64,000 nt of DNA from an uncultured Oscillibacter sp. (GCA_910576865.1 CAJTKE010000006.1:62001-126000), one strand, 5' to 3'. Shown: positions 1 through 8,629, numbered from the stretch's first letter. Program-made: numbers and translations. The notes: generated from the sequence alone by a model not told the origin.

Positions 1-2
1 CG

Positions 3-554
3 GCGGCCCCGGCAAGGCCGGAGGATGAGGCGCTGGCCAAGGACATCGCCCCGGCGCTGGAGGCCGTAGAGCAGCCGGACTGGCAGATCGTCAGCATTGA
101 CCTGGAGTCCTTCGGCCTCACCACAAAATCCGACGACGAGCGGTTCATGTATATCATGGGCCACACGGACACGGTCCCCCTGGACCAGCTCATCGTCTTC
201 GACCTGTGGGGCGACGCGCTGACGGAGGGCTCCAGCGAGGAGCTCCGCAGCCGCTTCCTGGAAGCGCCGGACACGGTGCTGGCCTATCTGGTTCTCATGG
301 GGGACCAGCGGGTGGACTACTGGGACCAGCCCCTGGCGGCGGATAAGATCTGCAACAGCATCGCCACCGCCGACGCCGCCTGGCACGGCGGCTCGGAGGA
401 GTTCGCCGCGACCCTGGCCTCCTGCCGGGAGCGCTATCCCTCCGGCAGAATCGCGGAGCTTCTGGACGTGATGGAGCGGGAGCACGCCGCGTCCATGGAG
501 CGGCAGCAAGCGGTAATAGAGGCGTATCAAGAGCACTTAAAAGCGCAACAATGA
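3..554 (+). CDS. Unknown protein, 5' end outside the window
   Basis: The frame is open from the first complete codon to the TGA at 552-554, so the true start lies upstream. The visible 183 residues are acidic and mostly helical, with a conserved-looking GHTDTVPLDQL segment and a charged C-terminal helix rich in Glu, Gln and Lys. There is no membrane segment or signal peptide in the visible part. I do not recognise the family. The gene is followed within two bases by a strong hairpin, so it is the last gene of its transcript. The reading frame is secure; the function is unknown. Confidence 0.7.
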   Translation, partial: AAPARPEDEALAKDIAPALEAVEQPDWQIVSIDLESFGLTTKSDDERFMYIMGHTDTVPLDQLIVFDLWGDALTEGSSEELRSRFLEAPDTVLAYLVLMGDQRVDYWDQPLAADKICNSIATADAAWHGGSEEFAATLASCRERYPSGRIAELLDVMEREHAASMERQQAVIEAYQEHLKAQQ

Positions 555-555
555 G

Positions 556-593
556 ACAGCGCCCCGGAGAGGGAAGACCCTCCGGGGCGCTGT
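556..593 (+). terminator. Strong hairpin between convergent genes
   Basis: The 13-base arms at 556-568 and 581-593 are perfectly complementary (acagcgccccgga against its complement) with a 12-nt loop. It sits between the convergent unknown gene and yjdF, so it may end both transcripts. The T-run is poor. Confidence 0.75.
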
Positions 594-612
594 CTGCGTA
601 CCGCTTCCGAAT

Positions 613-1032
613 CTAGTGTCCTTTCCGCTTCTCCCGCCGCTTCTCCTGACGGAGGGCGAACTTCCGCGCCTCCTCCGCCTCCCGTTCCTGGCGGGTCCGG
701 CGGGCCCGGGCGGCCTTGCCCTCCTCCCGCTGGAGGGCCAGAGCCTGCTGGGCCCTGGTGCCCGGGGCGGAGGGCTGAACAGCCCTTCGGGCCTCCCGGC
801 GGGCGCGTTTGGGGTTGAGCTTCCGCTCCGGCGGCGGCTCCATGGCGACGGGCGGGCTGAATTTCAACTGCCGCCAGTTCTCCAGCAGGAAGGCGTAGAC
901 CTCCTGGTCCCCCGGCTCGGCCCCGAAGGGGAGCTTGCAGGCCTCGCAGGTCCCGCCGCCGAAGCGCTCGTAGAGGAGGACCCAGAAGGGGTCCTCAAAG
1001 CGGACGGTGAGTTTTGCGTATCCGGTTTCCAT
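613..1032 (-). CDS. yjdF: YjdF family protein (DUF2992)
   Basis: 139 residues. The N-terminal half has the family pattern AKLTVRFEDPFWVLLYER, then FGAEPGDQEVYAFLLENW and LKFSPPV. The C-terminal half is a long, very basic helix with NPKR and repeated Arg/Lys/Glu, ending EKRRKEK-like. This is the DUF2992/YjdF layout and length. I chose the ATG at 1032 because AGGAGG lies 6-7 nt upstream; a longer frame to 1074 has no ribosome site. The molecular role of YjdF is not settled. In many Firmicutes the gene is controlled by the azaaromatic-binding yjdF riboswitch, and here it has a leader of about 125 nt. Confidence 0.88.
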   Translation of the reverse strand: METGYAKLTVRFEDPFWVLLYERFGGGTCEACKLPFGAEPGDQEVYAFLLENWRQLKFSPPVAMEPPPERKLNPKRARREARRAVQPSAPGTRAQQALALQREEGKAARARRTRQEREAEEARKFALRQEKRREKRKGH

Positions 1033-1157
1033 ACGCGGTTCCTCCTTTTCGTGTCTCTCACGGAGAACGGACAACCAAGGAGGCAGGCTACTGATACCCC
1101 GGCGCGGGGACCGGGATACGCCCGGACTACCGACCGGGCCGTGTTTTTATCTCCGCA
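1033..1157 (-). promoter_or_regulatory. Structured leader of yjdF, candidate yjdF riboswitch
   Basis: On the minus strand the predicted transcript runs about 125 nt before the yjdF start. It contains several G/C-rich helices, including CCCCG/CGGGG pairs at 1096-1120, and ends in the AGGAGG of yjdF. Known: yjdF RNAs lie in leaders of DUF2992 genes. I could not match the aptamer consensus by eye, so the riboswitch call rests on context, length and structure. Confidence 0.4.
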
Positions 1158-1162
1158 GGTTC

Positions 1163-1191
1163 ACTATAGCGGAAAGGCGGGCAGAATGCAA
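1163..1191 (-). promoter_or_regulatory. Sigma-A promoter of yjdF
   Basis: On the minus strand TTGCAT (1186-1191) and TATAGT (1163-1168) are 17 nt apart. Transcription should start near 1156. Confidence 0.7.
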
Positions 1192-1620
1192 GGGGGCAGG
1201 AGGGGACAAAACCCGCTCCCAGCGCCAGATTAGCGGCAGCGGGGACCGGCGGACGGGCCTTGCATCAACCACCAAAACTCCCGCCCGCACCACGCCGCGG
1301 GCAGAAGACATTCGTAAAAAGCGGAGGTACCCCTTGCGCGTCCTCCGTCCTTCGTCCCCCCGCAGGGCCCATACTTTCTTTTCTCTTTTGGACCGTGCAC
1401 GGCCCGTTTTCTCTTTTCCTTCTGGAAGGAAAAGAGAAAATGGGGGGTGCAATGAACCAGCCATCGCTGATATCCATTCCTCCCCGCCCGTCAGGGCGAG
1501 TACATCTTTCAACTCTGTAAGATTTGAGAAAGAATCTGGACAGATTCCCATGGTAGAGTATCCACAATGAAAGCGGCGCACCGCCGCCGAACAAACACTT
1601 TACCTTGGAGGTAATCCGAT
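1192..1620 (+). other. Intergenic stretch between yjdF promoter and ABC operon
   Basis: I see no convincing gene here. It has a long pyrimidine/purine hairpin (1403-1444), a second pyrimidine-rich copy of part of that arm near 1376-1389, and a small inverted repeat GAATCTGGACAGATTC near 1532-1547 ahead of the ABC operon. The ribosome site TTGGAGG lies at 1604-1610. The operon promoter must be in this stretch, but I cannot place it with confidence. Confidence 0.5.
1403..1444. repeat. 20-bp pyrimidine/purine inverted repeat
   Basis: The left arm 1403-1422 is C/T-rich, the right arm 1425-1444 is its complement with one G-T wobble, and the loop is 2 nt. The extreme strand bias (C/T then G/A) is unlike the flanking sequence. 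It could be a cruciform-forming terminator or a short dispersed repeat. Confidence 0.7.
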
Positions 1621-2310
1621 ATGACCATCCTGGAAACCAAGTCCCTGCGCAAGCACTACGGCGCCGGCGAAACGGAAGTCCGCGCCCTGGACGGCGTCGA
1701 CCTCACGGTGGAAAAAGGCGAGTTCGTCGCCGTGGTCGGCACCTCCGGCTCGGGCAAGTCCACCCTTCTCCACATGCTGGGCGGGCTGGACCGCCCGACT
1801 TCCGGCTCCGTCACCGTGGACGGAAAGGACATCTTCTCTTTGAAGGACGAGGCCCTCACCATCTTCCGCCGCCGGAAAATCGGCTTCGTCTTCCAGAACT
1901 ACAACCTGGTCCCCGTCCTCAGCGTCTACGAGAACATCGTCCTGCCCATCCAGCTGGACGGCCAGAAGCCCGACGGGCCCTACGTGGACCAGATCATCGA
2001 GACCCTGGGCCTGGAAAAGAAGCTCCGGAACCTCCCCAACAACCTCTCCGGCGGACAGCAGCAGCGGGTGGCCATCGCCCGGGCCCTGGCGGCCAAGCCC
2101 GCCATCATCCTGGCCGACGAGCCCACGGGAAACCTGGACTCCAAGACCAGCCAGGATGTCATGGCTCTCCTGAAAATCACCAGCGAAAAGTTCGCCCAGA
2201 CCATCGTCATGATCACCCACAACGAGGAAATCGCCCAAATGGCGGACCGCATCATCCACATCGAGGACGGGAAAATCCGCTCCTCCCGGACCACCGGGGA
2301 GGAGGCGTAA
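1621..2310 (+). CDS. ABC transporter ATP-binding protein, MacB/BceA type
   Basis: 229 residues, the usual length for this class. It has Walker [10 protein letters not shown] (residues 40-48), a Q-loop region [11 protein letters not shown] (near 90-100), signature LSGGQQQR (142-149), Walker B AIILADEP (161-168) and a D-loop NLDS. It powers the permease encoded 2 nt downstream. This subfamily drives mechanotransmission by FtsX-type permeases, in peptide or antibiotic resistance, lipoprotein release or export. Ribosome site TTGGAGG precedes the ATG. No two-component system lies beside it, so its substrate cannot be guessed from context. Confidence 0.95.
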   Translation: MTILETKSLRKHYGAGETEVRALDGVDLTVEKGEFVAVVGTSGSGKSTLLHMLGGLDRPTSGSVTVDGKDIFSLKDEALTIFRRRKIGFVFQNYNLVPVLSVYENIVLPIQLDGQKPDGPYVDQIIETLGLEKKLRNLPNNLSGGQQQRVAIARALAAKPAIILADEPTGNLDSKTSQDVMALLKITSEKFAQTIVMITHNEEIAQMADRIIHIEDGKIRSSRTTGEEA

Positions 2311-2312
2311 CC

Positions 2313-4991
2313 ATGCTCCATGTCGCCAACAAGGGCTGCATCCGCCGCCTGGGGTTCCGCTCCATGCGGGCCGCTCAGACCCGGAACATCGTGGCGGTTC
2401 TCGCCATCGCCCTGACCACCGTGCTGTTTACGTCCCTCTTCACCATCGCTTCCTCCATCAACTACTCCTTCCAGCAGGAGAACTTCCGCCAGGCGGGGGG
2501 CGACTGCCACGGCAGCATCAAGGACATCACCTGGGAGCAGGTGGAGGAGCTCCGCACCGACCCCCTCATCAAGGAGGGCTCCGCCCGGCTGTTCCTGGGC
2601 ATGCCCAGCGAGGTCCCCTTCAACAAGTCCCACGTGGAAGTCAGCTATATGGAACCCGCAGGCGCGCCTCATCAGTTCTGTGAGCCCACGGTAGGCACTC
2701 TGCCCCGGGAGGGCACCGACGAGGCCGCCACGGACACCCACGTCCTGGCCCTGCTGGGCGTGAAGCCGGAGATCGGGGCCAAGTTCACCCTGACCTTCAA
2801 CATTGACGACCAGACGACGAACCCGATTCCCGTCACCCGGACCTTCACCCTCTCGGGCTGGTGGGAGTACGACAGCGCCGTGGTGGCCAACCACGTCCTG
2901 GTGCCCCGGTCCGCCGCCGAGGAGATCGCGGCCCTAAGCAGCGGGGACCCCTATTCCATAACCGGAAAGTGGACCCTGAACGTGATGCTGGACAACGCCA
3001 TGAGCATCGAAGAAGACATCAATCAGGTCCTGGAAAACCACGGCTACCAGGGGGAGGACCCCCAGGGGGACAACTACCTGCGTACCGGCGTCAACTGGGG
3101 CTACTCCGGGGCCCAGCTCTCCAACAGCTTCGATATCACCACCCTGCTTGCCATTGTGGTTTTGCTGTTGCTGATTATTTTCACAGGCTACCTCATTATC
3201 TATAATGTCTTCCAGATCTCCGTCACCAACGACATCCGGTTTTACGGCCTGCTGAAAACCATCGGCACCACCGGGCGGCAGCTCAAGCGCATCGTCCGCC
3301 AGCAGGCCCTGCTGCTGAGCCTCATCGGCATCCCCTTCGGCCTCCTGCTGGGCTTTGTCATCGGCAATCAGCTCACCCCCGTTATCATGGCCCAGCTGAG
3401 CTATAAGAACACCTTTGTATCTTTCAATCCCCTGATCTTCATCGGCGCGGCCCTGTTCTCCCTGCTGACGGTGTTCCTCTCCTGCGCCCGGCCCGGGCGG
3501 ATGGCGGCGAAGGTTTCCCCGGTGGAGGCGGTCCGCTATACCGAGGGCGGGACCCCCAAAAAGCCCGGCAAACGTGAGAGGACCCGCAAGGCCCAGGGCG
3601 GCGCGTCCCTGCCGAAAATGGCCTGGGCCAACCTGGGGCGCAGCAAGGGCAAGACCATCGTGACGGTTATCTCCCTGACCCTGGCGGTGGTGCTGGCCAC
3701 CATGACTTACACCTTCTCCATTGGCTTCGACATGATGAAGTACCTGCAAAACAAGGCGGACGTGGACTTCATCCTGGGGGACGCGGCCTACTTCCGGAGC
3801 GACTTCCGCTCCGCCGACGAGGAGGTCCCGGAGGCTGTCATTTCCGACGTTGCCGCCCAGGGCGGAATCGAGGAAAACGGCCGGATCTACGGCAACGTCT
3901 CCGACATCGAGGAGTTCGTCACCGAGGAGTGGTTCCGGGGCGTCTGGAGCAAGTGGAACCCGCCGGAGGTTCTGGACCAGCAAATAAAATTCAAGGAGCG
4001 GACGGACGACGGCCTCCTGGCGGACCGGGTGCAGCTCTACGGCATGGAGGACTTCCCTCTCAGCCTGCTGGACGTGCTGGAGGGGGACCTGGCCCCCCTG
4101 TCGGACCCCAGCCAGAAGGCCATCGCCGCCGTCTACCTGACGGACGACTATGACGCCACCATCTTCGGCTCCAACTGGGCCAAGCTGGGGGACAAGGTGA
4201 CCCTGCGCTATGTCACGGAGCGGGAATACTTCTATATGGACAACGGGGAAATCATTGAGGACACCGACAACACGGACCCCAACCGGAACTGGACCAGCCG
4301 GGCCGTCGCTTACGAGGATATCGAGTACACCGTCTGCGCCCTGGTGCAGGTGCCCGGCTCCATCAACTACCGCTACTACGGCGCGGACCAGTTTGTCATG
4401 GGCGCGGAGCGCTTCAAGCAAGACACCGGCACCGACAGCGTCATGACCTATATTTTCAACACCACCGACGAGGCGGAGGCGGACATGGAGTCCTTCCTGG
4501 CGGAGTACACCGAGAGCGTCCAGCCCCTCTATGACTACGAGAGCCGGGCCACGTATGTTGCCGAGTTCGAGGGCTTCCGGAGCATGTTCATGACCATGGG
4601 CGGGGCCCTGAGCCTCATCATCGGCTTGGTGGGCGTGCTGAACTTCGTCAACGCCGTCCTGACGGGCATCCTGACCCGGAAACGGGAGCTGGCGGTCCTC
4701 CAGTCCGTGGGCATGACGGGGAAGCAGCTCAAAACCATGCTGGTGTACGAGGGGCTGTACTACACCCTCCTGGCCCTGGCCGTCTCCCTGGTGATGACGG
4801 TGATCCTGGGCCCCCTGCTGGGGAACGTCCTGGGGGATATCTTCTGGTTCTTCTCCTACCGGCTCACCGTCGCGCCCATCCTGGTGATTCTGCCTATTTT
4901 CCTGGCCCTGGGGGCCCTGGTGCCCCTGTGGACCTATCGCTCCGTGTCGAAACGGACCATTGTGGAGCGCCTGCGGGAGGCGGAGGCGTGA
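2313..4991 (+). CDS. ABC transporter permease, two FtsX domains
   Basis: 892 residues. One membrane helix follows the basic N terminus (near residues 25-47). A roughly 230-residue extracellular domain comes next, then three helices near 280-400 forming the first FtsX domain. A basic linker and another helix near 450 lead to a large acidic extracellular domain, and a second three-helix FtsX domain closes the protein (near 760-890). This is the eight- to ten-helix BceB/YtrF-like layout. The start ATG at 2313 follows GGGGAGGAGG at the 3' end of the ATPase gene, so the two are translated together. A much longer frame starting at 1605 is only the ATPase gene read out of frame. Confidence 0.93.
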   Translation: MLHVANKGCIRRLGFRSMRAAQTRNIVAVLAIALTTVLFTSLFTIASSINYSFQQENFRQAGGDCHGSIKDITWEQVEELRTDPLIKEGSARLFLGMPSEVPFNKSHVEVSYMEPAGAPHQFCEPTVGTLPREGTDEAATDTHVLALLGVKPEIGAKFTLTFNIDDQTTNPIPVTRTFTLSGWWEYDSAVVANHVLVPRSAAEEIAALSSGDPYSITGKWTLNVMLDNAMSIEEDINQVLENHGYQGEDPQGDNYLRTGVNWGYSGAQLSNSFDITTLLAIVVLLLLIIFTGYLIIYNVFQISVTNDIRFYGLLKTIGTTGRQLKRIVRQQALLLSLIGIPFGLLLGFVIGNQLTPVIMAQLSYKNTFVSFNPLIFIGAALFSLLTVFLSCARPGRMAAKVSPVEAVRYTEGGTPKKPGKRERTRKAQGGASLPKMAWANLGRSKGKTIVTVISLTLAVVLATMTYTFSIGFDMMKYLQNKADVDFILGDAAYFRSDFRSADEEVPEAVISDVAAQGGIEENGRIYGNVSDIEEFVTEEWFRGVWSKWNPPEVLDQQIKFKERTDDGLLADRVQLYGMEDFPLSLLDVLEGDLAPLSDPSQKAIAAVYLTDDYDATIFGSNWAKLGDKVTLRYVTEREYFYMDNGEIIEDTDNTDPNRNWTSRAVAYEDIEYTVCALVQVPGSINYRYYGADQFVMGAERFKQDTGTDSVMTYIFNTTDEAEADMESFLAEYTESVQPLYDYESRATYVAEFEGFRSMFMTMGGALSLIIGLVGVLNFVNAVLTGILTRKRELAVLQSVGMTGKQLKTMLVYEGLYYTLLALAVSLVMTVILGPLLGNVLGDIFWFFSYRLTVAPILVILPIFLALGALVPLWTYRSVSKRTIVERLREAEA

Positions 4992-5013
4992 ACGCGCGAT
5001 TTCAAACAGCCTG

Positions 5014-5037
5014 GGGACCCGCCGGGAGGCGGGTCCC
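5014..5037 (+). terminator. Terminator after ABC operon
   Basis: Ten-bp G/C stem, arms 5014-5023 and 5028-5037, GGGA loop, followed by TCTTC. The T-run is weak. Confidence 0.65.
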
Positions 5038-5051
5038 TCTTCAACTGACAA

Positions 5052-5061
5052 GACACCTGTC
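5052..5061 (+). promoter_or_regulatory. GACA-CC-TGTC inverted repeat, possible NiaR site
   Basis: A perfect GACA/TGTC inverted repeat lies upstream of the pncB promoter, preceded by a second TGACA at 5046-5050. NiaR (YrxA), the niacin-responsive repressor of Firmicutes, is reported to use GACA/TGTC-type operators. The site is about 44 nt upstream of the -35, further than a simple repressor site would need, so this is tentative. Confidence 0.35.
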
Positions 5062-5104
5062 AAATTTCCTATCCAATTTCGGAGAAATTTCCCCAAAAAA
5101 GAGA

Positions 5105-5133
5105 TTGCATTTCCGGGCCGCTTTCCTTATAAT
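5105..5133 (+). promoter_or_regulatory. Sigma-A promoter of pncB
   Basis: TTGCAT (5105-5110), 17-nt spacer, TATAAT (5128-5133). It lies 35 nt upstream of the pncB start. Confidence 0.8.
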
Positions 5134-5167
5134 CAAGGGAACAACAAGAGAAGAGGGTGTTCCCACC

Positions 5168-6616
5168 ATGCGCACCGAACAAAAGCTGAACATGACCATG
5201 CTCTGTGACTTCTACGAGCTGACCATGGGCAACGGCTACTTCCAGACAGGCTTCCAGGACCGGATGACCTATTTCGACGTGTTCTTCCGGGACGTGCCGG
5301 ACAAAGGGGGCTTTGCCATCTGCGCGGGCCTGGACCAGCTCATCGAGTATATCCTGGACCTGCACTTCGACGAGGAGGACATCGCATACCTCCGGAGCCG
5401 GAAGCTGTTCTCTGAGGACTTCCTGGCTTATCTGAGGGACTTCCGCTTCACCGGGGACATCTGGGCCATCCCCGAGGGAACGCCCATCTTCCCCCAGGAG
5501 CCCGTGGTCACCGTCCGGGCCCCGGCCATCCAGGCCCAGCTCATCGAGACCTTCACCCTGCTTGCCATCAACCACCAGAGCCTCATCGCCACCAAGGCCA
5601 ACCGCATCGTCCGGGCGGCCCGGGGGCGGACGGTGCTGGAGTTCGGCTCCCGCCGGGCCCAGGGCACCGACGGGGCCATCACCGGGGCCCGGGCGGCCTA
5701 CATCGGCGGCTGCGCCGGGACGGCCTGCACCATCTCCGACCAGCTCTACGGCGTCCCCGCCGGGGGCACCATGGCCCACGCCTGGGTCCAGATGTTCGAT
5801 ACCCAGTACGAGGCCTTCGAGGCCTACTGCAAGCTCTATCCCAACAACGCCACCCTCCTGGTGGATACCTACAACACCCTGAAGTCCGGCGTGCCCGACG
5901 CCATCCGGGCCTTCGACGCGGTGCTCAAGCCCCTGGGGATTAAAAAATGCGGCATCCGCCTGGACTCCGGGGACATCGCCTACCTGACCCAGAAGGCCAG
6001 GCGTATGCTGGACGACGCGGGCTGGACGGAGTGCCAGATTTCCGCCTCCAACTCCCTGGACGAGTACATCATCCGGGACCTGCTGATTCAGGGGGCCCGG
6101 ATCGACATGTTCGGTGTGGGCGAGCGGATGATCACCGCCAGCAGCCAGCCGGTCTTCGGCGGGGTGTACAAGCTGGTGGCTGCGGAGGACGGAGCGGGGA
6201 ACGTGGTTCCCAAGATCAAGGTCAGCGAAAACGTGGACAAGATCACCAACCCCCACTTCAAGAAGGTCTGGCGCATTTTTGACAAGGCTACCGGAAAGGC
6301 GGAGGCGGACTATATCACCGTCTGGGACGAGACCGTGGACGAGAACCGGAGCCTGGAGCTCTTCGACCCCCGGGCCACCTGGAAGCGGAAGACCTACACC
6401 AGCTTCACCGTGAAGCCCCTCCAGGTCCCCATCTTCCAGGGGGGAAAGCTGGTCTATGAGCGCCCCGGCCTCCGGGAGGTCCAGGCGTACTGCCAGGAGC
6501 AGGTGGAGACCCTCTGGGACGAGGTGAAGCGGTTTGAGAACCCCCACCGGTACTACGTGGACCTCAGCCAGAAGCTGTGGGACATCAAGCAGGGCCTCCT
6601 GCGGCAGAGCGAGTGA
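5168..6616 (+). CDS. pncB: Nicotinate phosphoribosyltransferase
   Basis: 482 residues, typical of the Firmicute form. The enzyme joins nicotinate to PRPP to give nicotinate mononucleotide, the entry step of the Preiss-Handler NAD salvage pathway, in the cytoplasm. Visible motifs are DFYELTMG near the N terminus, EFGSRRAQGTDGA (near 158), HAWVQMF, and RLDSGDIAYL, the phosphoribosyl/phosphate site. The start at 5168 follows AGAAGAGGG and sits 35 nt after a consensus promoter. A longer frame upstream to 4928 overlaps the ABC permease gene and is not real. The gene stands alone between two intergenic spaces. Confidence 0.96.
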   Translation: MRTEQKLNMTMLCDFYELTMGNGYFQTGFQDRMTYFDVFFRDVPDKGGFAICAGLDQLIEYILDLHFDEEDIAYLRSRKLFSEDFLAYLRDFRFTGDIWAIPEGTPIFPQEPVVTVRAPAIQAQLIETFTLLAINHQSLIATKANRIVRAARGRTVLEFGSRRAQGTDGAITGARAAYIGGCAGTACTISDQLYGVPAGGTMAHAWVQMFDTQYEAFEAYCKLYPNNATLLVDTYNTLKSGVPDAIRAFDAVLKPLGIKKCGIRLDSGDIAYLTQKARRMLDDAGWTECQISASNSLDEYIIRDLLIQGARIDMFGVGERMITASSQPVFGGVYKLVAAEDGAGNVVPKIKVSENVDKITNPHFKKVWRIFDKATGKAEADYITVWDETVDENRSLELFDPRATWKRKTYTSFTVKPLQVPIFQGGKLVYERPGLREVQAYCQEQVETLWDEVKRFENPHRYYVDLSQKLWDIKQGLLRQSE

Positions 6617-6631
6617 GTTTTAAAATCCCCC

Positions 6632-6661
6632 TTGCATATCACAGGGCGGATGTGCTATAAT
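6632..6661 (+). promoter_or_regulatory. Promoter of the antisense RNA
   Basis: TTGCAT (6632-6637), 18-nt spacer, TATAAT (6656-6661). No open gene follows; the transcript would run into the terminator at 6711-6749. Confidence 0.7.
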
Positions 6662-6680
6662 CATATCAGCCTATGGCTAT

Positions 6681-6700
6681 GAACGAGGATTTCCATGTAC
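6681..6700 (+). repeat. Direct repeat shared with toxin start region
   Basis: gaacgaggatttccatgtac here and a copy with two changed bases at 6837-6856. The second copy covers the minus-strand start codon (6850-6852). Confidence 0.8.
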
Positions 6701-6710
6701 CCACGCAAAG

Positions 6711-6749
6711 AGCGGTCCCCGGAGAGGTGGTGTCTCTCCGGGGACCGCT
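6711..6749. terminator. Bidirectional terminator, 16-bp stem
   Basis: Arms 6711-6726 and 6734-6749 are perfectly complementary. The hairpin lies between two converging promoters and would end both the small RNA and the small-peptide messenger. Confidence 0.85.
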
Positions 6750-6756
6750 CTTTCGC

Positions 6757-6852
6757 TCACTGCCCCTTGCCATACTGGTCGATCCATTTGCAAACGAGGT
6801 GGGAGACCACACCTGCCGTGACGGACGCGAGGAATCGAACGAGGTATTCCAT
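6757..6852 (-). CDS. 31-residue membrane peptide, probable type I toxin
   Basis: The peptide starts MEYLVRFLASVTAGVVSHLV, continues CKWIDQYGKGQ and stops at 6757-6759. It has one hydrophobic helix (residues 4-20) followed by Cys-Lys-Trp-Ile-Asp and a short polar tail, the general build of Fst/Ldr-type toxins. GGAGGG lies 11-12 nt before the ATG at 6852; a GTG at 6861 is too close to it. It has its own promoter and terminator and a converging RNA. Known: Fst/Ldr peptides insert into or act at the membrane. The toxin role here is inference from layout. It is too short for ordinary gene callers. Confidence 0.65.
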   Translation of the reverse strand: MEYLVRFLASVTAGVVSHLVCKWIDQYGKGQ

Positions 6853-6899
6853 GTACTTCACCCCCTCCCGCTGTCGGTATGGGGTGGGACAGCGCGTCC

Positions 6900-6928
6900 A
6901 TTATACCAGCATTCGGCAAAATCCGCAA
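6900..6928 (-). promoter_or_regulatory. Promoter of the small membrane peptide
   Basis: On the minus strand TTGCGG (6923-6928), 17-nt spacer, TATAAT (6900-6905). It gives a leader of about 40 nt to the ATG at 6852. Confidence 0.75.
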
Positions 6929-6982
6929 GGCGGCGAGGAAAGACGAGCCTCCCGAATTTCATCTAATTTTAATATTTGGGTG

Positions 6983-7011
6983 TTGAAGACGGCGGCGTCT
7001 TTTTGTATAAT
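6983..7011 (+). promoter_or_regulatory. Promoter of cardiolipin synthase gene
   Basis: TTGAAG (6983-6988), 17-nt spacer, TATAAT (7006-7011), 44 nt before the GTG start. Confidence 0.75.
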
Positions 7012-7054
7012 GAAAAGGTCAATCGCTGAAAACGCCAGTGAGGAGGTAAAGCCT

Positions 7055-8629
7055 GTGCACAAGAACATCCCCCATATCCCCCCGGTGGAGGAGCGGATCG
7101 AGCGGAAGATTTCCGCCTTCACCAGCATCTCCATGTGCGCGCTGACGGTGATCATCCAGATCGCCACCTCCCTGCTAATCTCCATCCTCCTGGCGGAGTA
7201 CTCCAGCTTTGTCTACGCCCTGCTGCTCATCGCCGGCGCGGCCCTGGCCATCCGGGTCTATCAGCGGCCCGGCAGTCCCACCTACAAGCTGGTGTGGATG
7301 TGCCTGCTGCTGGCCATGCCGGTGTCCGGCATGATTCTGTTCTGCCTCTGGGGCGGGACCCATCAGGCAAAGCAGCTCAGCCTCCGGAAGGTGCCCCCCA
7401 TCCCCTGCGGGGAGAGCCAGCGCATGTCCAGCGAGATCGACCTCGGCCGCCTCCGGCGGCAGTCCCCGGCCTGGGGGCGGCTGGCGGCGTATCTGGAGAA
7501 GCGGGGCTTCCTGCTCTACCGGAACACGGACGCCGTCTACTTCAAGGAGGGCGCGGACTTTTTCGAGGACCTGATCGCCCACCTGGAAAAGGCGGAAATC
7601 TATATCTTCCTGGAGTATTACATCCTGGCGGAGGGGAAGCTCTGGGACCGCATCTTCGCCGTTTTGAAGGAGCGGGCCGCCGCCGGGGTGGAGGTCCGCA
7701 TCACCTTCGACGACTTCGGCAACCTCACCCGCTTTTCCGACGAGACCCTTCAGGCCCTCCAGAACGCGGGCATCGAGGTGAAGGTTTTCAACCCCGTCCA
7801 CCGCTATGTGAACCGCATCTACTTCAATTACCGGGACCACCGGAAAATCGCAGTCATCGACGGACAGTTCGCCTATACCGGCGGCATCAACATCGCCGAC
7901 GAATATGCCAACCTCATCGTCCGCTTCGGCCACTGGAAGGACACCGCCGTCCGCATCGAGGGGGCGGGGGTCTGGGGCTTCGCCACCCAGTTCATGCAGA
8001 TGTGGAAGATGATGGGCGGCTCCTTCCACAACGAGGACGACTACTACCGCCCCCGCCACGAGGCGGAGACCGCCCAGGGCTGGTGCCAGCCCTTCACCGA
8101 CGGGCCGCTGAACAACCCCGACAATCCCATCGAGGAGATCTACCTCCAGCTCATCTCCTCCGCCCAGAAGATGCTCTACCTCACCACGCCGTACTACGCC
8201 GTGGAGGAGTCCATGCAGAAGGCCCTGTGCATCGCCGCCGACGCGGGGGTGGACGTGCGCCTCTTCATCCCCGGCGTCCCGGACCACCACAAGTTCACCT
8301 ACATGGTGGCCGAGACCTACTGGGGGGAGCTTTTGAGCCACGGCGTGAAGATCTACAAGTACACCCCCGGCTTCCTCCACGCCAAGAGCGTCATGGCGGA
8401 CCGGGAGGTGGCCCTGGTGGGCAGCACCAACATGGACTACCGGACCTTCCAGCTTCACTATGAGTGCGGCGTGCTGCTGTACCACATGCCGGTGGTGGAG
8501 GAGCTGCTGGAGGACCTGGACGGCATCCTGGCGGAGAGCGCGCCCTACACCATGGAGGATTGGAACCGGCGGTCCTGGTTCCGGAAGATGTGCGCCTCCA
8601 TCTTCAAGCTGGGCGCCATCTGGCTATAA
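7055..8629 (+). CDS. cls: Cardiolipin synthase (phospholipase D superfamily)
   Basis: 524 residues. It has three N-terminal membrane helices (about residues 24-47, 51-66 and 75-96) and then two phospholipase D catalytic motifs: HRKIAVID with the following GGIN (near 262) and HAKSVMAD with GSTNMD (near 441). The enzyme makes cardiolipin from two phosphatidylglycerols, or a related transfer, at the membrane. I chose the GTG at 7055 because AGGAGG lies 8 nt upstream; a frame running back to 6695 crosses the promoter. The next gene starts 19 nt after its stop, so the two probably share a transcript. Confidence 0.95.
   Translation: MHKNIPHIPPVEERIERKISAFTSISMCALTVIIQIATSLLISILLAEYSSFVYALLLIAGAALAIRVYQRPGSPTYKLVWMCLLLAMPVSGMILFCLWGGTHQAKQLSLRKVPPIPCGESQRMSSEIDLGRLRRQSPAWGRLAAYLEKRGFLLYRNTDAVYFKEGADFFEDLIAHLEKAEIYIFLEYYILAEGKLWDRIFAVLKERAAAGVEVRITFDDFGNLTRFSDETLQALQNAGIEVKVFNPVHRYVNRIYFNYRDHRKIAVIDGQFAYTGGINIADEYANLIVRFGHWKDTAVRIEGAGVWGFATQFMQMWKMMGGSFHNEDDYYRPRHEAETAQGWCQPFTDGPLNNPDNPIEEIYLQLISSAQKMLYLTTPYYAVEESMQKALCIAADAGVDVRLFIPGVPDHHKFTYMVAETYWGELLSHGVKIYKYTPGFLHAKSVMADREVALVGSTNMDYRTFQLHYECGVLLYHMPVVEELLEDLDGILAESAPYTMEDWNRRSWFRKMCASIFKLGAIWL

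Larger units (their letters stand above)
6668..6753 (+). ncRNA. Candidate antitoxin RNA of a type I system
   Basis: A short RNA of about 85 nt is predicted between the promoter at 6632-6661 and the hairpin at 6711-6749. It points towards the small gene on the other strand (6757-6852) and shares its terminator. Bases 6681-6700 repeat, with 18 of 20 identical, the plus-strand sequence 6837-6856 that spans the start codon of the small gene. The RNA could therefore pair with the toxin messenger at the start codon as well as at the terminator. This is the arrangement of the enterococcal par (Fst) locus. Confidence 0.6.

Noticed and set aside
1007-1594. Several overlapping frames between yjdF and the ABC operon
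   Set aside because: None has a ribosome site or family pattern, and they run through hairpins and the yjdF promoter.
1605-2312. Extension of the ABC permease frame back to 1605
   Set aside because: It reads the ATPase gene out of frame, giving Pro/Arg/His-rich nonsense; the real start has GGAGG at 2313.
4928-5167. N-terminal extension of pncB
   Set aside because: It overlaps the ABC permease gene, a terminator and the pncB promoter; the family starts at 5168.
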